47,228 nucleotides of DNA. It comes from Pseudonocardia sp. KRD291 (lineage in GTDB: Bacteria > Actinomycetota > Actinomycetes > Mycobacteriales > Pseudonocardiaceae). The stretch lies in NCBI RefSeq assembly GCF_019263595.1, contig NZ_JADQDD010000013.1, positions 1 through 47,228 of the forward strand. Direction: 5' to 3'. Position 1 is the first letter of the stretch; every line of letters begins with the position of its first letter. The notes beneath the pieces are model-generated. The model made no database searches and was not told the DNA's origin. It worked only from the letters and a program-made list of their open reading frames with translations. A program made the translations under genes and the position numbers. Positions 8,254-16,142 of the stretch are shown here, piece by piece.

Positions 8254-8960
8254 TGCGGGCCCGGGAGCGCGCTCGCCGCCTGCTCCTGCGCCCGTCGCAG
8301 GTCCTCGATCCGGCCGATGTCGATCCAGGTGCCCTCGTGCTCGTACACGTTCACCGGGGTGCCGGTGCCGAGCATCGCGAACATCAGCTGGTCGAAACCG
8401 AACGGGCCGGAATCCGGAACATGGTCGAGGACCTCCGGTTCCATGAGATAGATGCCGGTGCTGACCGAGTACTCCTGGGTCGGCTTCTCCCGGAACGTGC
8501 TCACCCGGCCTCCGGCGTGCTCGAGCACGCCGTAGGCGATGCTCACCCGCTGCCGGGTCACGACCACGGTCATCGGGGCCGGGTGTTCCCCATGGGAGTC
8601 CACGACGTGCTGCAGCGACAGGTCGATGAACACGTCGGAGTTGGACACGAAGAACGGCCCGTCCAGCCGGTCGCGCATCCGGCTCAGCGGCCCGATGGTG
8701 CCCAGCGGCTCGGACTCCTCGACGTACTCGATGTCGAGCCCCCACCGCCTGCCGTCGGCGCAGTAGCTCCTGATCAACGGGCCGAACTTGCTGACCGTGA
8801 TCATCACTCGCTTGACCCCGACGTCGCTGAACTGCCGGAGCAGATTGTCGATCACGGTGTCCTCGCCCACCGGCATGAGCGCCTTGGGCAGGACGGTGGA
8901 ATAGGGCGCCAGCCGGGTTCCTTGCCCACCGGCTTGGATCACAGCTTTGAGATCGTCCAT
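8250..8960 (-). CDS. Sugar-1-phosphate nucleotidyltransferase
   Basis: Activates a sugar phosphate as an NDP-sugar. Signature VIQAGGQGTRLAPYS at residues 7-21, LPKALMPVG with the catalytic Lys, FFVSNSDVFIDL with the metal-binding Asp, and FREKPTQEYSVSTGIYLM. At 236 residues it is a short, RfbF/RmlA-like catalytic domain without an added left-handed helix. It is the first gene of the leftward operon; ATG at 8960 has a GGAGG site 7 nt upstream. The nucleotide and sugar are unknown; the aminotransferase, SDR and glmS that follow suggest an amino-sugar precursor. Confidence 0.85.
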   Translation of the reverse strand: MDDLKAVIQAGGQGTRLAPYSTVLPKALMPVGEDTVIDNLLRQFSDVGVKRVMITVSKFGPLIRSYCADGRRWGLDIEYVEESEPLGTIGPLSRMRDRLDGPFFVSNSDVFIDLSLQHVVDSHGEHPAPMTVVVTRQRVSIAYGVLEHAGGRVSTFREKPTQEYSVSTGIYLMEPEVLDHVPDSGPFGFDQLMFAMLGTGTPVNVYEHEGTWIDIGRIEDLRRAQEQAASALPGPQ

Positions 8961-9263
8961 CGCCGAACCTCCGGAGCGTCGAACTGCTAAGCGTGACGGT
9001 CGTCATGCCCAGTAGTTCCGTTACACCGGGCACAGCAGACTTCGGGGAACCGCTTTACGTATCCGACCGGCAAGACCCGCACCCGGTAGCCATTACGACG
9101 CGCACGAGGCGACGAATCTCGTGGTCACGCGGCGGCCGGACAGTCGAATCGATCATCCTCCCACCCGCCGTGATCCATAACTCGTCGATTCCGGCGCGCT
9201 CGGGTAACGAAGTTCCGCGATCACACGAGTAGGCCGTCACATCGACGTCGCTGTGAGGTCTCA
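8961..9263. promoter_or_regulatory. Divergent intergenic region between two sugar operons
   Basis: This 303-bp non-coding gap must hold the promoters of the leftward amino-sugar operon and the rightward Wbp-like operon. At 8994-9005 there is a TGACG-GT-CGTCA palindrome, extended by matching GC/GC outside one mismatch, about 35 bp upstream of the leftward ATG: an operator candidate. GGAGG (complement of 8968-8972) serves the left gene and GAGGT the right gene. The middle is less GC-rich than its neighbours. A short antisense open frame here has no recognisable protein and was not called. Confidence 0.5.
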
Positions 9264-10811
9264 ATGGAACGAGGCGCGGATCTCGCGCAAGGGTTCATTC
9301 GTATCGATCAACGCCGGTCCGACCACTCGGGGAACTCCGACGAAGCCACGTTCCCGGTTCCCGAGATCAAGCCCCCCGGGCGCCGACAGGACACCCGTCG
9401 GCCCAGGGCCGGCTGGCTCATGGCCGCGGACGTCGCCGCGTGGGCCTGTGCCGTCACGGTCGCCGTCATCCTCCGGCTCGAGCTCGACGTCAGCCGGATC
9501 GAGCCTGGCGCCCTGGTCCGGATCGGGCTCGTCGCCGCCGCGGCCCAGCTCGTCGTCGGCGGCGTGTCGTCGGTCTACAACGGGCGGTTCGTCACCGGCT
9601 CCTTCGAGGACACGACCCGCGTCGCGGGGTCGGCCGTCGTCGCCGGGCTGATCACCTTCGCGCTCAACACCCTGGCCGATCCGCAACTGATCTTCCTGTC
9701 GGTGCCGCTCGGAGCCCTTCCCGTCGGGCTCGCGCTCACCGTCGGTGGGCGGGTGGCGCTGCGGGTCCACCGGGAGCGGCGCGCCCGGTGCACCCGTGCC
9801 GGGACACGACGGGTCATCGTGTTCGGCTCCGGTCACGACGGTCGGCACCTGGTCCGCGCCATGCTCGACGACCCCTCGGCCGGATGTGTGCCGGTCGCGC
9901 TGCTCGACGACGACGTCCGGCTGGGCGGGACGCGGATCCACGGAGTGCCCGTCCGCGGCACCCGATGGGACATGTGGACCGCGGGGCAGGTGCTCGACGC
10001 CGACCTGCTCGTCGTCACCGGCCGTCCGGCGGACGGGTCGGCGGCGACGCAGCTCAGCCGCCTCGCGGCCGAGGCCGGGATGGCTGTGGCGGTGGTACCG
10101 CCCCTGGTCGAGCTGGTCCGGCTCCGGTCCGCCGTCGCACCCGTCGATGCAGCTGTACAGCCCGGTCCGACCGACGGGGAGCCGGCCGGCAGCGGGACAT
10201 CGAGATCGAGGGGGCCCGGACGGGCCAAGAGGCTGCTCGACGTCCTGGTCTGCTCTGTCCTGCTCCTGGCCGCGGTCCCGGTGATGGCCGTGATCGCCCT
10301 GGTCCTGCGCGTGACCGGGGACGGCCAGGTCCTGTACCGGGCGTCGCGGGTGGGGCGGAACATGCGCCCGTTCACGATGTACAAGTTCTCCGGCATGGTG
10401 CCCGGCGACGACGGGCCACGGGTGACGACGTCCGACGACATCCGGATCACGCCGGTCGGCCGCCGGCTGCGGGCGAGCAAGCTCGACGAGCTCCCCCAGC
10501 TGTTCAACGTGCTGCGCGGCGACATGAGCCTGGTCGGGCCCCGTCCGGAGGATCCCCGCTACGTCTCCCACTACACGCCCGAGCAGCAGCGCGTGCTGAC
10601 CGTCCGCCCGGGCATGACCGGCCTGGCGTTCCTCCGCTTCGGGCACGAGCAGCTGTTCATCGCGCGGGCGAAACCGGCCGACGTCGAGCGGTACTACGTC
10701 TGCGAGATCCTGCCGCGCAAGCTCCGGATCGAGCTCGAGTACCTCGAGAACTGGAGCTTCGTCGGCGACCTGCGGATCCTCGCCCGGACCCTGATCGGAA
10801 TCGTCACATGA
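9264..10811 (+). CDS. Initiating sugar-phosphate transferase (polyprenyl-phosphate type, WbaP/CpsE-like)
   Basis: Transfers a sugar-1-phosphate from a nucleotide sugar to undecaprenyl phosphate, starting a lipid-linked repeat unit at the inner membrane face. The 515-residue protein has an N-terminal membrane region (about residues 50-165), a Rossmann-like middle domain beginning VIVFGSGHDGRHLVRA, a further hydrophobic segment near 330-355, and the C-terminal catalytic domain with LDELPQLFNVLRGD and SLVGPRPE around residues 406-425. ATG at 9264 follows GAGGT. It heads the operon with the diacetamido-sugar genes (4-nt overlap with the next gene), so that sugar may be the one it transfers, though this is inference. 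Confidence 0.92.
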   Translation: MERGADLAQGFIRIDQRRSDHSGNSDEATFPVPEIKPPGRRQDTRRPRAGWLMAADVAAWACAVTVAVILRLELDVSRIEPGALVRIGLVAAAAQLVVGGVSSVYNGRFVTGSFEDTTRVAGSAVVAGLITFALNTLADPQLIFLSVPLGALPVGLALTVGGRVALRVHRERRARCTRAGTRRVIVFGSGHDGRHLVRAMLDDPSAGCVPVALLDDDVRLGGTRIHGVPVRGTRWDMWTAGQVLDADLLVVTGRPADGSAATQLSRLAAEAGMAVAVVPPLVELVRLRSAVAPVDAAVQPGPTDGEPAGSGTSRSRGPGRAKRLLDVLVCSVLLLAAVPVMAVIALVLRVTGDGQVLYRASRVGRNMRPFTMYKFSGMVPGDDGPRVTTSDDIRITPVGRRLRASKLDELPQLFNVLRGDMSLVGPRPEDPRYVSHYTPEQQRVLTVRPGMTGLAFLRFGHEQLFIARAKPADVERYYVCEILPRKLRIELEYLENWSFVGDLRILARTLIGIVT

Positions 10812-11422
10812 GCGGCGACACGCTGCCGGCCGTTCGGATCTCGACGTCGGCCGACGTCTCGGACTCGGCGGAGATCGGCCCGGGGACGATGATCTGGGAG
10901 CTCGCCCAGGTCCGCGAGCACGCCGTGATCGGGCGTGCCTGCGTCCTCGGCCGGGGTGCCTACGTCGGTCCGGGCGTCGCGGTCGGGGACCACACGAAAA
11001 TCCAGAACCAGGCGCTCGTGTACGAGCCGGCGCGCCTGGGCACCGGGGTGTTCGTCGGTCCGGCCGCGGTCCTGACCAACGACCAGTACCCGCGCTCGAC
11101 CGACCCGGACGGGCGGCCGAAGTCCGCCGCCGACTGGACCCCGGTGGCGGTGCACGTCGGGGACGGCGCCTCACTCGGCGCCCGCTGTGTCTGCGTCGCA
11201 CCCGTGACCATCGGCCGCTGGGCGATGGTCGCCGCGGGCGCCGTCGTGGTCGCTGACGTCGCGGACTTCGCCCTCGTCGCCGGTGTGCCAGCGCGGCGGA
11301 TCGGGTGGGTGGGGCCGGCCGGGACGCCGCTCGTCGAAGGGCCCGAGGGCACCTGGTCCTGCACACGAACCGGGCAACGATTTCGCGAAGAGGAGGGACG
11401 CCTGCATGAGCTCCACACTTGA
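10808..11422 (+). CDS. Hexapeptide-repeat N-acetyltransferase (WbpD-like)
   Basis: A 204-residue left-handed beta-helix acetyltransferase. Hexapeptide turns are plain: IGPGTMIWELAQVREHAVIG, IGRACVLGRGAYVGPGVAVG, LGTGVFVGPAAVLTND, IGRWAMVAAGAVV. TND with the nearby QYPR resembles WbpD and its relatives, which acetylate the 3-amino group of a UDP-2-acetamido-3-amino uronic acid. Neighbouring genes supply the rest of that pathway. The ATG overlaps the stop of the sugar transferase. The C-terminal tail (TWSCTRTGQRF) is also typical of WbpD-type enzymes. Confidence 0.87.
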   Translation: MSGDTLPAVRISTSADVSDSAEIGPGTMIWELAQVREHAVIGRACVLGRGAYVGPGVAVGDHTKIQNQALVYEPARLGTGVFVGPAAVLTNDQYPRSTDPDGRPKSAADWTPVAVHVGDGASLGARCVCVAPVTIGRWAMVAAGAVVVADVADFALVAGVPARRIGWVGPAGTPLVEGPEGTWSCTRTGQRFREEEGRLHELHT

Positions 11423-12518
11423 TCGGGCCGAGATCGAGGCGATACCGAGGACCGGACTGGCGATCGGGCCGGAGGAGCGCGCCGCCGTGCTGCGCGTCAT
11501 GGCCTCCGGGATGATCGCCCAGGGCCCAGAGGTCGCGGCGTTCGAGACCGAGTTCGCGTCCACCGTGGACGGACGTCCCTCGGTCGCGGTGAACTCCGGG
11601 ACGAGCGCCCTGCTGCTGGGGCTGCTCGCCCTGGGTATCGGGCCCGGGGACGAGGTCGTCGTTCCGTCGTTCACGTTCGCGGCGACCGCCAACGCCGTGG
11701 TCCTCACCGGAGCCGAACCGGTGTTCGTCGACATCGAGCCGCAGCACTTCGGCGTCGCCCCCGACGCGGTGTCCGCGGCCATCGGCAGTCGCACGGCGGC
11801 CATCGTGGCCGTACACCTCTACGGGCACCCGGTCGCCGACGAGCTCGCGCGGATCGCCGGCGCGCACGGCCTGGCGTTCGTCGAGGACGCCGCACAGGCT
11901 CACCTGGCCACGGCAGGAGGGCGTCCGGTCGGGACGTTCGGGGACCTCGCGGCGTTCAGCTTCTACCCCACCAAGAACATGACCAGCGGGGAGGGCGGCA
12001 TGGTCGTGTGCGCGGACGAGGCGACGGCGCGACGTGTCCGGTTGCTGCGCAACCAGGGCATGGAGCAGCGGTACGCGAACGAGATCGTCGGCTACAACGC
12101 CCGGATGACCGACCTGCACGCCGCGATCGGCCGGGTGCAGCTCCGGCGGCTGCCCGGCTGGACCGCGGAACGGCGCCGCAACGCGAAGTACCTGACCGAC
12201 ACGCTCGCCTGCCTCACCACGCCCGACGAGCTGGGGCTGCCCCGCGTCGCCGACGGCGTCGCGCCTGCCTGGCACCAGTACACGGTGCGCGTCCCGGGCC
12301 GGGACGGTGTCCTCCGGTCCCTCGACGAACGTGGCGTTCCGACAGGTGTCTACTACCCGACGCCCTGCCATCGGCTACCCGCCTACGACCTGCACCTCGA
12401 CCTGCCCGAGACCGCCGCAGCCGCGGCACAGGTGCTGTCGGTGCCGGTGCATCAGGCGCTGACCGGCTCGCAGCTCGAACGGGTCGCGCTCGGACTCGCC
12501 GGGGCGGTGCGGGCATGA
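11406..12518 (+). CDS. DegT-family UDP-3-keto sugar aminotransferase (WbpE-like)
   Basis: A PLP aminotransferase of 370 residues. PLP-binding Asp161 is in AFVEDAAQAH, Schiff-base Lys190 in FYPTKNMTSGEGGM, and the glycine-rich loop is NSGTSALLLGL; GVYYPTPCHR near the C-terminus is the sugar-binding region seen in WbpE/WlbC relatives. In that pathway it transfers an amino group to C3 of a 3-keto-GlcNAc-uronate. ATG at 11406 has AGGAGGG at 11391-11397 and overlaps the previous gene by 17 nt, while its stop overlaps the next start by 4 nt. Confidence 0.88.
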   Translation: MSSTLDRAEIEAIPRTGLAIGPEERAAVLRVMASGMIAQGPEVAAFETEFASTVDGRPSVAVNSGTSALLLGLLALGIGPGDEVVVPSFTFAATANAVVLTGAEPVFVDIEPQHFGVAPDAVSAAIGSRTAAIVAVHLYGHPVADELARIAGAHGLAFVEDAAQAHLATAGGRPVGTFGDLAAFSFYPTKNMTSGEGGMVVCADEATARRVRLLRNQGMEQRYANEIVGYNARMTDLHAAIGRVQLRRLPGWTAERRRNAKYLTDTLACLTTPDELGLPRVADGVAPAWHQYTVRVPGRDGVLRSLDERGVPTGVYYPTPCHRLPAYDLHLDLPETAAAAAQVLSVPVHQALTGSQLERVALGLAGAVRA

Positions 12519-13510
12519 CCAGGACACTTCGGGCCGGCCTGATCGGGCTCGGCGCCATGGGCCGTAACCACGCGCGGGTCCTCCAGTCGCTGCCCGACAT
12601 CGAGTTCGTGGGTGCGGTGGACCCGCTCGATCCGCCGCAGCCGCGTGCCCTGCGGGTCGAGGTCCTGTCCGGCATCCGCGAGCTCGTGGAACGCGGCACC
12701 GACCTGTGCGTCGTGGCCACGCCGACGCACACCCACGAGGCCATCGCCCTGGAGCTGGCCGAGGTCGGCATCGCCACGCTCGTGGAGAAGCCGGTCGCGC
12801 ACGACGAGAAGGCGGCGCAGCGGATGGTCGACGCCTTCGACGCCGCCGGCGTGGTCGGCTGTGTCGGGCACATCGAACGCTACAACCCCGCCCTGCAGGA
12901 CATGCGTCGCAGGCTGGCGCGCAACGAGCTCGGCGAGGTCTTCCAGGTCGTCACCCGGCGGCAGGGCCCGTTCCCGGCACGCATCGCGGACGCCGGCGTC
13001 ATCCTCGATCTGGCCACGCACGACATCGACCTCACCGCGTGGGTCACCGGCTCGCCCTACCGGTCGGTCTCCGCCCGGGTGGCGCACCGCAGTGGACGCA
13101 TCCATGAGGACCTGGTCAGCACGGTCGGCGAGCTGGCCGACGGCACGGTGGTGACCCACCTGGTCAACTGGCTCTCCCCGCTCAAGGAGCGCGTCACGAC
13201 GGTCACCGGTGAGTACGGCTGCTTCGTCGCCGACACCCTGACGGCGGACCTGACGTTCTTCCAGAACGGCTCGGAGTCCACCGAGTGGGAGCGCGTCGCC
13301 GTGTTCCGGGGGGTCTCCGAGGGCAACGTGACCCGCTTCGCGATCCCGAAACCGGAGCCGCTGGTCACGGAGCTGTCGAACTTCGCCGACGCGGTCCGGG
13401 GCGAGCCCGCCGACGTCGTCACGATGGCCGACGGCCTCTGCACCGTCCAGGTGGCCGAGGCGTTGCGCTCCTCGGCCATGACCGGGAGGACGACGGAGGT
13501 GATCCGATGA
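12515..13510 (+). CDS. Gfo/Idh/MocA-family dehydrogenase (WbpB-like)
   Basis: An NAD-dependent sugar oxidoreductase of 331 residues. Rossmann motif GLIGLGAMGRNHAR (8-21), the family EKP motif with its Lys at about 92 (LVEKPVAHDEK), GHIERYNPA, and the catalytic-type DLATHDIDL with His169. In the WbpB/WlbA group the enzyme oxidises C3 of UDP-GlcNAc uronate to the 3-keto sugar that the adjacent aminotransferase uses. Both ends overlap neighbours by 4 nt, placing it in the middle of a coupled operon. Confidence 0.87.
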   Translation: MTRTLRAGLIGLGAMGRNHARVLQSLPDIEFVGAVDPLDPPQPRALRVEVLSGIRELVERGTDLCVVATPTHTHEAIALELAEVGIATLVEKPVAHDEKAAQRMVDAFDAAGVVGCVGHIERYNPALQDMRRRLARNELGEVFQVVTRRQGPFPARIADAGVILDLATHDIDLTAWVTGSPYRSVSARVAHRSGRIHEDLVSTVGELADGTVVTHLVNWLSPLKERVTTVTGEYGCFVADTLTADLTFFQNGSESTEWERVAVFRGVSEGNVTRFAIPKPEPLVTELSNFADAVRGEPADVVTMADGLCTVQVAEALRSSAMTGRTTEVIR

Positions 13511-14802
13511 AGGTCACCGTGGTCGGCCTCGGAAAGATCGGGCTCCCGCTCGCGGTGCAGTTCGCGCTCGGTGGCCATCATGTCGTCGGCGCCGACGTCG
13601 ACGACGGCGTGGTCTCCACCGTGCGGGCCGCCCGCCCGCCGTTCCCGGGGGAGGCCGAGCTGGTCGAGCGGCTCGGGCAGGTCGTCGGTGAGGGCCGGCT
13701 GGAGGCCACCGCCGACACCACCTCGGCGGTGGCGGTGAGCGACGTGGTGGTGACCGTCGTCCCGCTCTACGTCGACGCCGACGGGCGACCCGACTTCCGC
13801 GCGCTGGACGCGGCGACCGCGAGCATCGGCGCCGGCTTGCGGCCCGGGACGCTGGTCAGCTTCGAGACCACCCTTCCGGTGGGCACCACGCGGGACCGCC
13901 TGGCACCGCTGCTCGAACGCACCAGCGGGCTCACCGCGGGCGCGGACTTCTTCCTCGCCTTCAGTCCCGAGCGGGTGTCGTCCGGACGGGTCTTCGCCGA
14001 CCTCGCGCGCTACCCGAAGCTGGTCGGCGGGGTGGACCCGGAGAGCGGGCAGCGTGCCACCGCGTTCTACGCCGACGCGCTGACCTTTGACGAGCGGCCG
14101 GACCTCGCCCGTCCGAACGGCGTGTGGGATCTGGGATCCGCCGAGGCCGCGGAACTGGCCAAGCTCGCGGAGACGACCTACCGCGACGTCAACATCGGGT
14201 TGGCCAACCAGTTCGCGTCCTATGCGGACTCGATCGGGGTCGACTTCGGCGCCGTGGCGCGGGCCTGCAACTCGCAGCCGTTCAGCCATCTCCACCAGCC
14301 GGGTATCGCCGTCGGCGGTCACTGCATCCCGGTCTATCCGTGGTTCTACCTGGCCGGGGACCCGGACGCGACGATCGTCCGGGCCGCCAGGGCCGCGAAC
14401 GCCGACATGCCGGACCGCTGCGTCGACCGCCTCGCGAAGGCCTGTGGCGGCCTGGGCGGATCGCCGATCGCGGTGCTCGGGGCGTGCTACCGGGGCGGCG
14501 TGCGGGAGACGGCGTTCTCCGGCGTGTACCCGGTCGTGCGCGCGCTCGAGCGCCACGGCGCCGAGGCGCTGGTCCACGATCCCCTGTACACGCCCCTGGA
14601 GCTCGACGGGCTCGGCCTGCGCGCGTACCGCCGGGGCGACCCGGTCGTGGCGGCGGTGCTGCAGGCCGACCACCGGGAGTACCGGTCCTGGACCCCGGCC
14701 GACCTGCCGGGCGTCCGGGTGGTCCTGGACGGCAGGCACGCGCTCGATCCGGCGCGATGGCCCGGGGTCGAGATGCTCTCGCTCGGCGGTGGCCCGATGT
14801 AG
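13507..14802 (+). CDS. UDP-N-acetylglucosamine 6-dehydrogenase-type enzyme (WbpA-like)
   Basis: UDP-glucose/GDP-mannose dehydrogenase family, 431 residues; oxidises the C6 alcohol of a UDP-sugar to a carboxylate with two NAD. Dinucleotide site VVGLGKIGLPLA (5-16), Lys219 and Asn-containing AKLAETTYRDVNIGLANQ, and the catalytic Cys273 in GGHCIPVYP. The following genes' homologues (acetyltransferase, aminotransferase, 3-dehydrogenase) favour UDP-GlcNAc over UDP-glucose as substrate. ATG overlaps the previous stop. It is the last gene of the operon and runs into a strong hairpin at 14816-14852. Confidence 0.9.
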   Translation: MKVTVVGLGKIGLPLAVQFALGGHHVVGADVDDGVVSTVRAARPPFPGEAELVERLGQVVGEGRLEATADTTSAVAVSDVVVTVVPLYVDADGRPDFRALDAATASIGAGLRPGTLVSFETTLPVGTTRDRLAPLLERTSGLTAGADFFLAFSPERVSSGRVFADLARYPKLVGGVDPESGQRATAFYADALTFDERPDLARPNGVWDLGSAEAAELAKLAETTYRDVNIGLANQFASYADSIGVDFGAVARACNSQPFSHLHQPGIAVGGHCIPVYPWFYLAGDPDATIVRAARAANADMPDRCVDRLAKACGGLGGSPIAVLGACYRGGVRETAFSGVYPVVRALERHGAEALVHDPLYTPLELDGLGLRAYRRGDPVVAAVLQADHREYRSWTPADLPGVRVVLDGRHALDPARWPGVEMLSLGGGPM

Positions 14803-14815
14803 CCGCCGGCATCAC

Positions 14816-14852
14816 GATCGCGGGCAGGCGGCCGGGCCCTCGTCCCGCGATC
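14816..14852. terminator. Hairpin between convergent operons
   Basis: Perfect 9-bp arms GATCGCGGG (14816-14824) and CCCGCGATC (14844-14852) enclose 19 nt. It sits between the stop of the WbpA-like gene and the stop of the first beta-helix gene, so it could terminate both transcripts. There is no T-run, as is usual in very GC-rich actinobacteria. Confidence 0.6.
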
Positions 14853-16014
14853 ACGGGGCTCGCTCGTAGACCCCGATGTCGAACCCGGCGCCCTGAGGTC
14901 GCGGCGCTTCCTCGACATCCTCGGCCGGGGCGCCCACCGACGTTCCGGTGTCGACGTTCGGACTGTCCGCGCGCAGGTGGTAGTCCCCCGCGCCGTCGAT
15001 CCGGAAGTCCCGGAAGCCGGGCTCCGCGGTGACGGTGCCCGTCTCCGCGCCCGCCCGGAGGGAGAAGCCGCCCTCGGCGTTGGCGTGCACGTTGTTGTGC
15101 AGGTACCTGTTCGACGCGGCGGTGGCCCCACTCTCCCGGATCCCGTACGCCCCGTTGAACACCGCGATGTTGTTCGACACCACCATGTCCCCGGCCGCCA
15201 CGTCGCCGTAGTTCGGACCATCACCCTGCCCGATCAGGATCCCGCCCTCATCGTTGTCGAACACCAGGTTGTTCGCGATCACCAGACTGTTGCAGTTGTG
15301 CCAGCAATGGATACCGAACCCGGCATTGCCGTAGGAGATGTTGTTCAGGACCCGCCCACCGGGATGACCCGGGTAGATCCCATGATCGAGCGACGAGTCA
15401 CCACACCCGTGCACGACATTGCCGATGACGTCGATGTCACGCAGCGCGTAATCGACCTTGTACGTGGACAGACACGTCCCCGCCCGAAACCCGTGGACGT
15501 GGTTACCCACCATCCGGACGAACGAACCGGTGTCGAGCAACCCGTCGACGTTGGTACCCGAGATGTCGAAACCCCTGATATCGACGTGGTCACCGTCATT
15601 GCGCCAGACCTGCTCGTCCTCGCCGTCACCGACCAGCTTCGCCCCCCATCTCACCTCCGACACGTAGGTGACCCGGGCGTCCGGGCGGCCGCTCCTGCCC
15701 GTACGGAACGAACCGGCATAAGTACCGGGAGCCACGACGACCGTCGTACCGGGCACTGCGGCCTCGGCCGCCGCCTCGATCGTCCGCAACGGCGCGGCGC
15801 TCGTACCGGGGCCGTCGTCGTCGCCGGTCGGGGAGACCGTCAACACGGGTAGGGCGGCCCCCGGATACGGGGGCGGGTTCGCGACCGACGACGCCGCCGC
15901 CCGATACGGAGGGTCGACGGGGCCGCTGACCTGCAGCGCGGACAACGCGGCCACCGAGACGATGATCGCCGGCGCCAGCAGGGAACGTCCCCGGCCCGAC
16001 GCCCGTGGCGTCAT
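14851..16014 (-). CDS. Secreted right-handed beta-helix repeat protein, copy 1
   Basis: A 387-residue exported protein. After MTPRASGRGRSLL a hydrophobic stretch (about 13-28) forms a signal peptide or anchor without a lipobox Cys. A pectate-lyase-like beta-helix follows: PLRTIEAAAEAA, GTTVVVAPGTYAG, then repeated turns such as DIRGFDISGTNVDG, MVGNHVHGF, NVVHGCGDSSLDHGIY and NNISYGNAGFG. The family includes polysaccharide lyases and epimerases; no catalytic residues can be assigned. Residues encoded by 15088-15714 are almost base-identical to copy 2. ATG 16014 was preferred to an upstream in-frame start because it begins a basic-plus-hydrophobic signal. Confidence 0.82.
   Translation of the reverse strand: MTPRASGRGRSLLAPAIIVSVAALSALQVSGPVDPPYRAAASSVANPPPYPGAALPVLTVSPTGDDDGPGTSAAPLRTIEAAAEAAVPGTTVVVAPGTYAGSFRTGRSGRPDARVTYVSEVRWGAKLVGDGEDEQVWRNDGDHVDIRGFDISGTNVDGLLDTGSFVRMVGNHVHGFRAGTCLSTYKVDYALRDIDVIGNVVHGCGDSSLDHGIYPGHPGGRVLNNISYGNAGFGIHCWHNCNSLVIANNLVFDNDEGGILIGQGDGPNYGDVAAGDMVVSNNIAVFNGAYGIRESGATAASNRYLHNNVHANAEGGFSLRAGAETGTVTAEPGFRDFRIDGAGDYHLRADSPNVDTGTSVGAPAEDVEEAPRPQGAGFDIGVYERAP
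15088..15714 (-). repeat. 627-bp near-identical block, copy in beta-helix gene 1
   Basis: Matches 16377-17003 at a constant offset of 1289 bp. I find one difference (g at 15691, a at 16980), silent in the protein. Flanking parts of the two genes are homologous but clearly diverged. Two sampled 60-base lines of the block are 57% and 60% G+C, against 75% for a sampled line just outside it. Confidence 0.93.
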
Positions 16015-16142
16015 CGGCAACCCACCGCGCACGAGACGCCCCCACAGGTCCACTCCGGTTCGGTGAGAGGCACAGTAGGTAGGCGGGACGTGGTCGCCGA
16101 TGGTTCGTACCCGACCCGGCGACACCCGATCGGGGACGCTCG

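Noticed and set aside
9055-9264. A 69-codon minus-strand frame in the divergent gap
   Set aside because: No recognisable protein features and no ribosome site; it covers promoter DNA of two operons.
9261-12371. A 1036-codon open frame on the minus strand opposite the Wbp-like operon
   Set aside because: High G+C leaves antisense frames open; the translation is Arg/Pro/Asp-rich with no domains, while the plus strand carries four overlapping, well-conserved genes.
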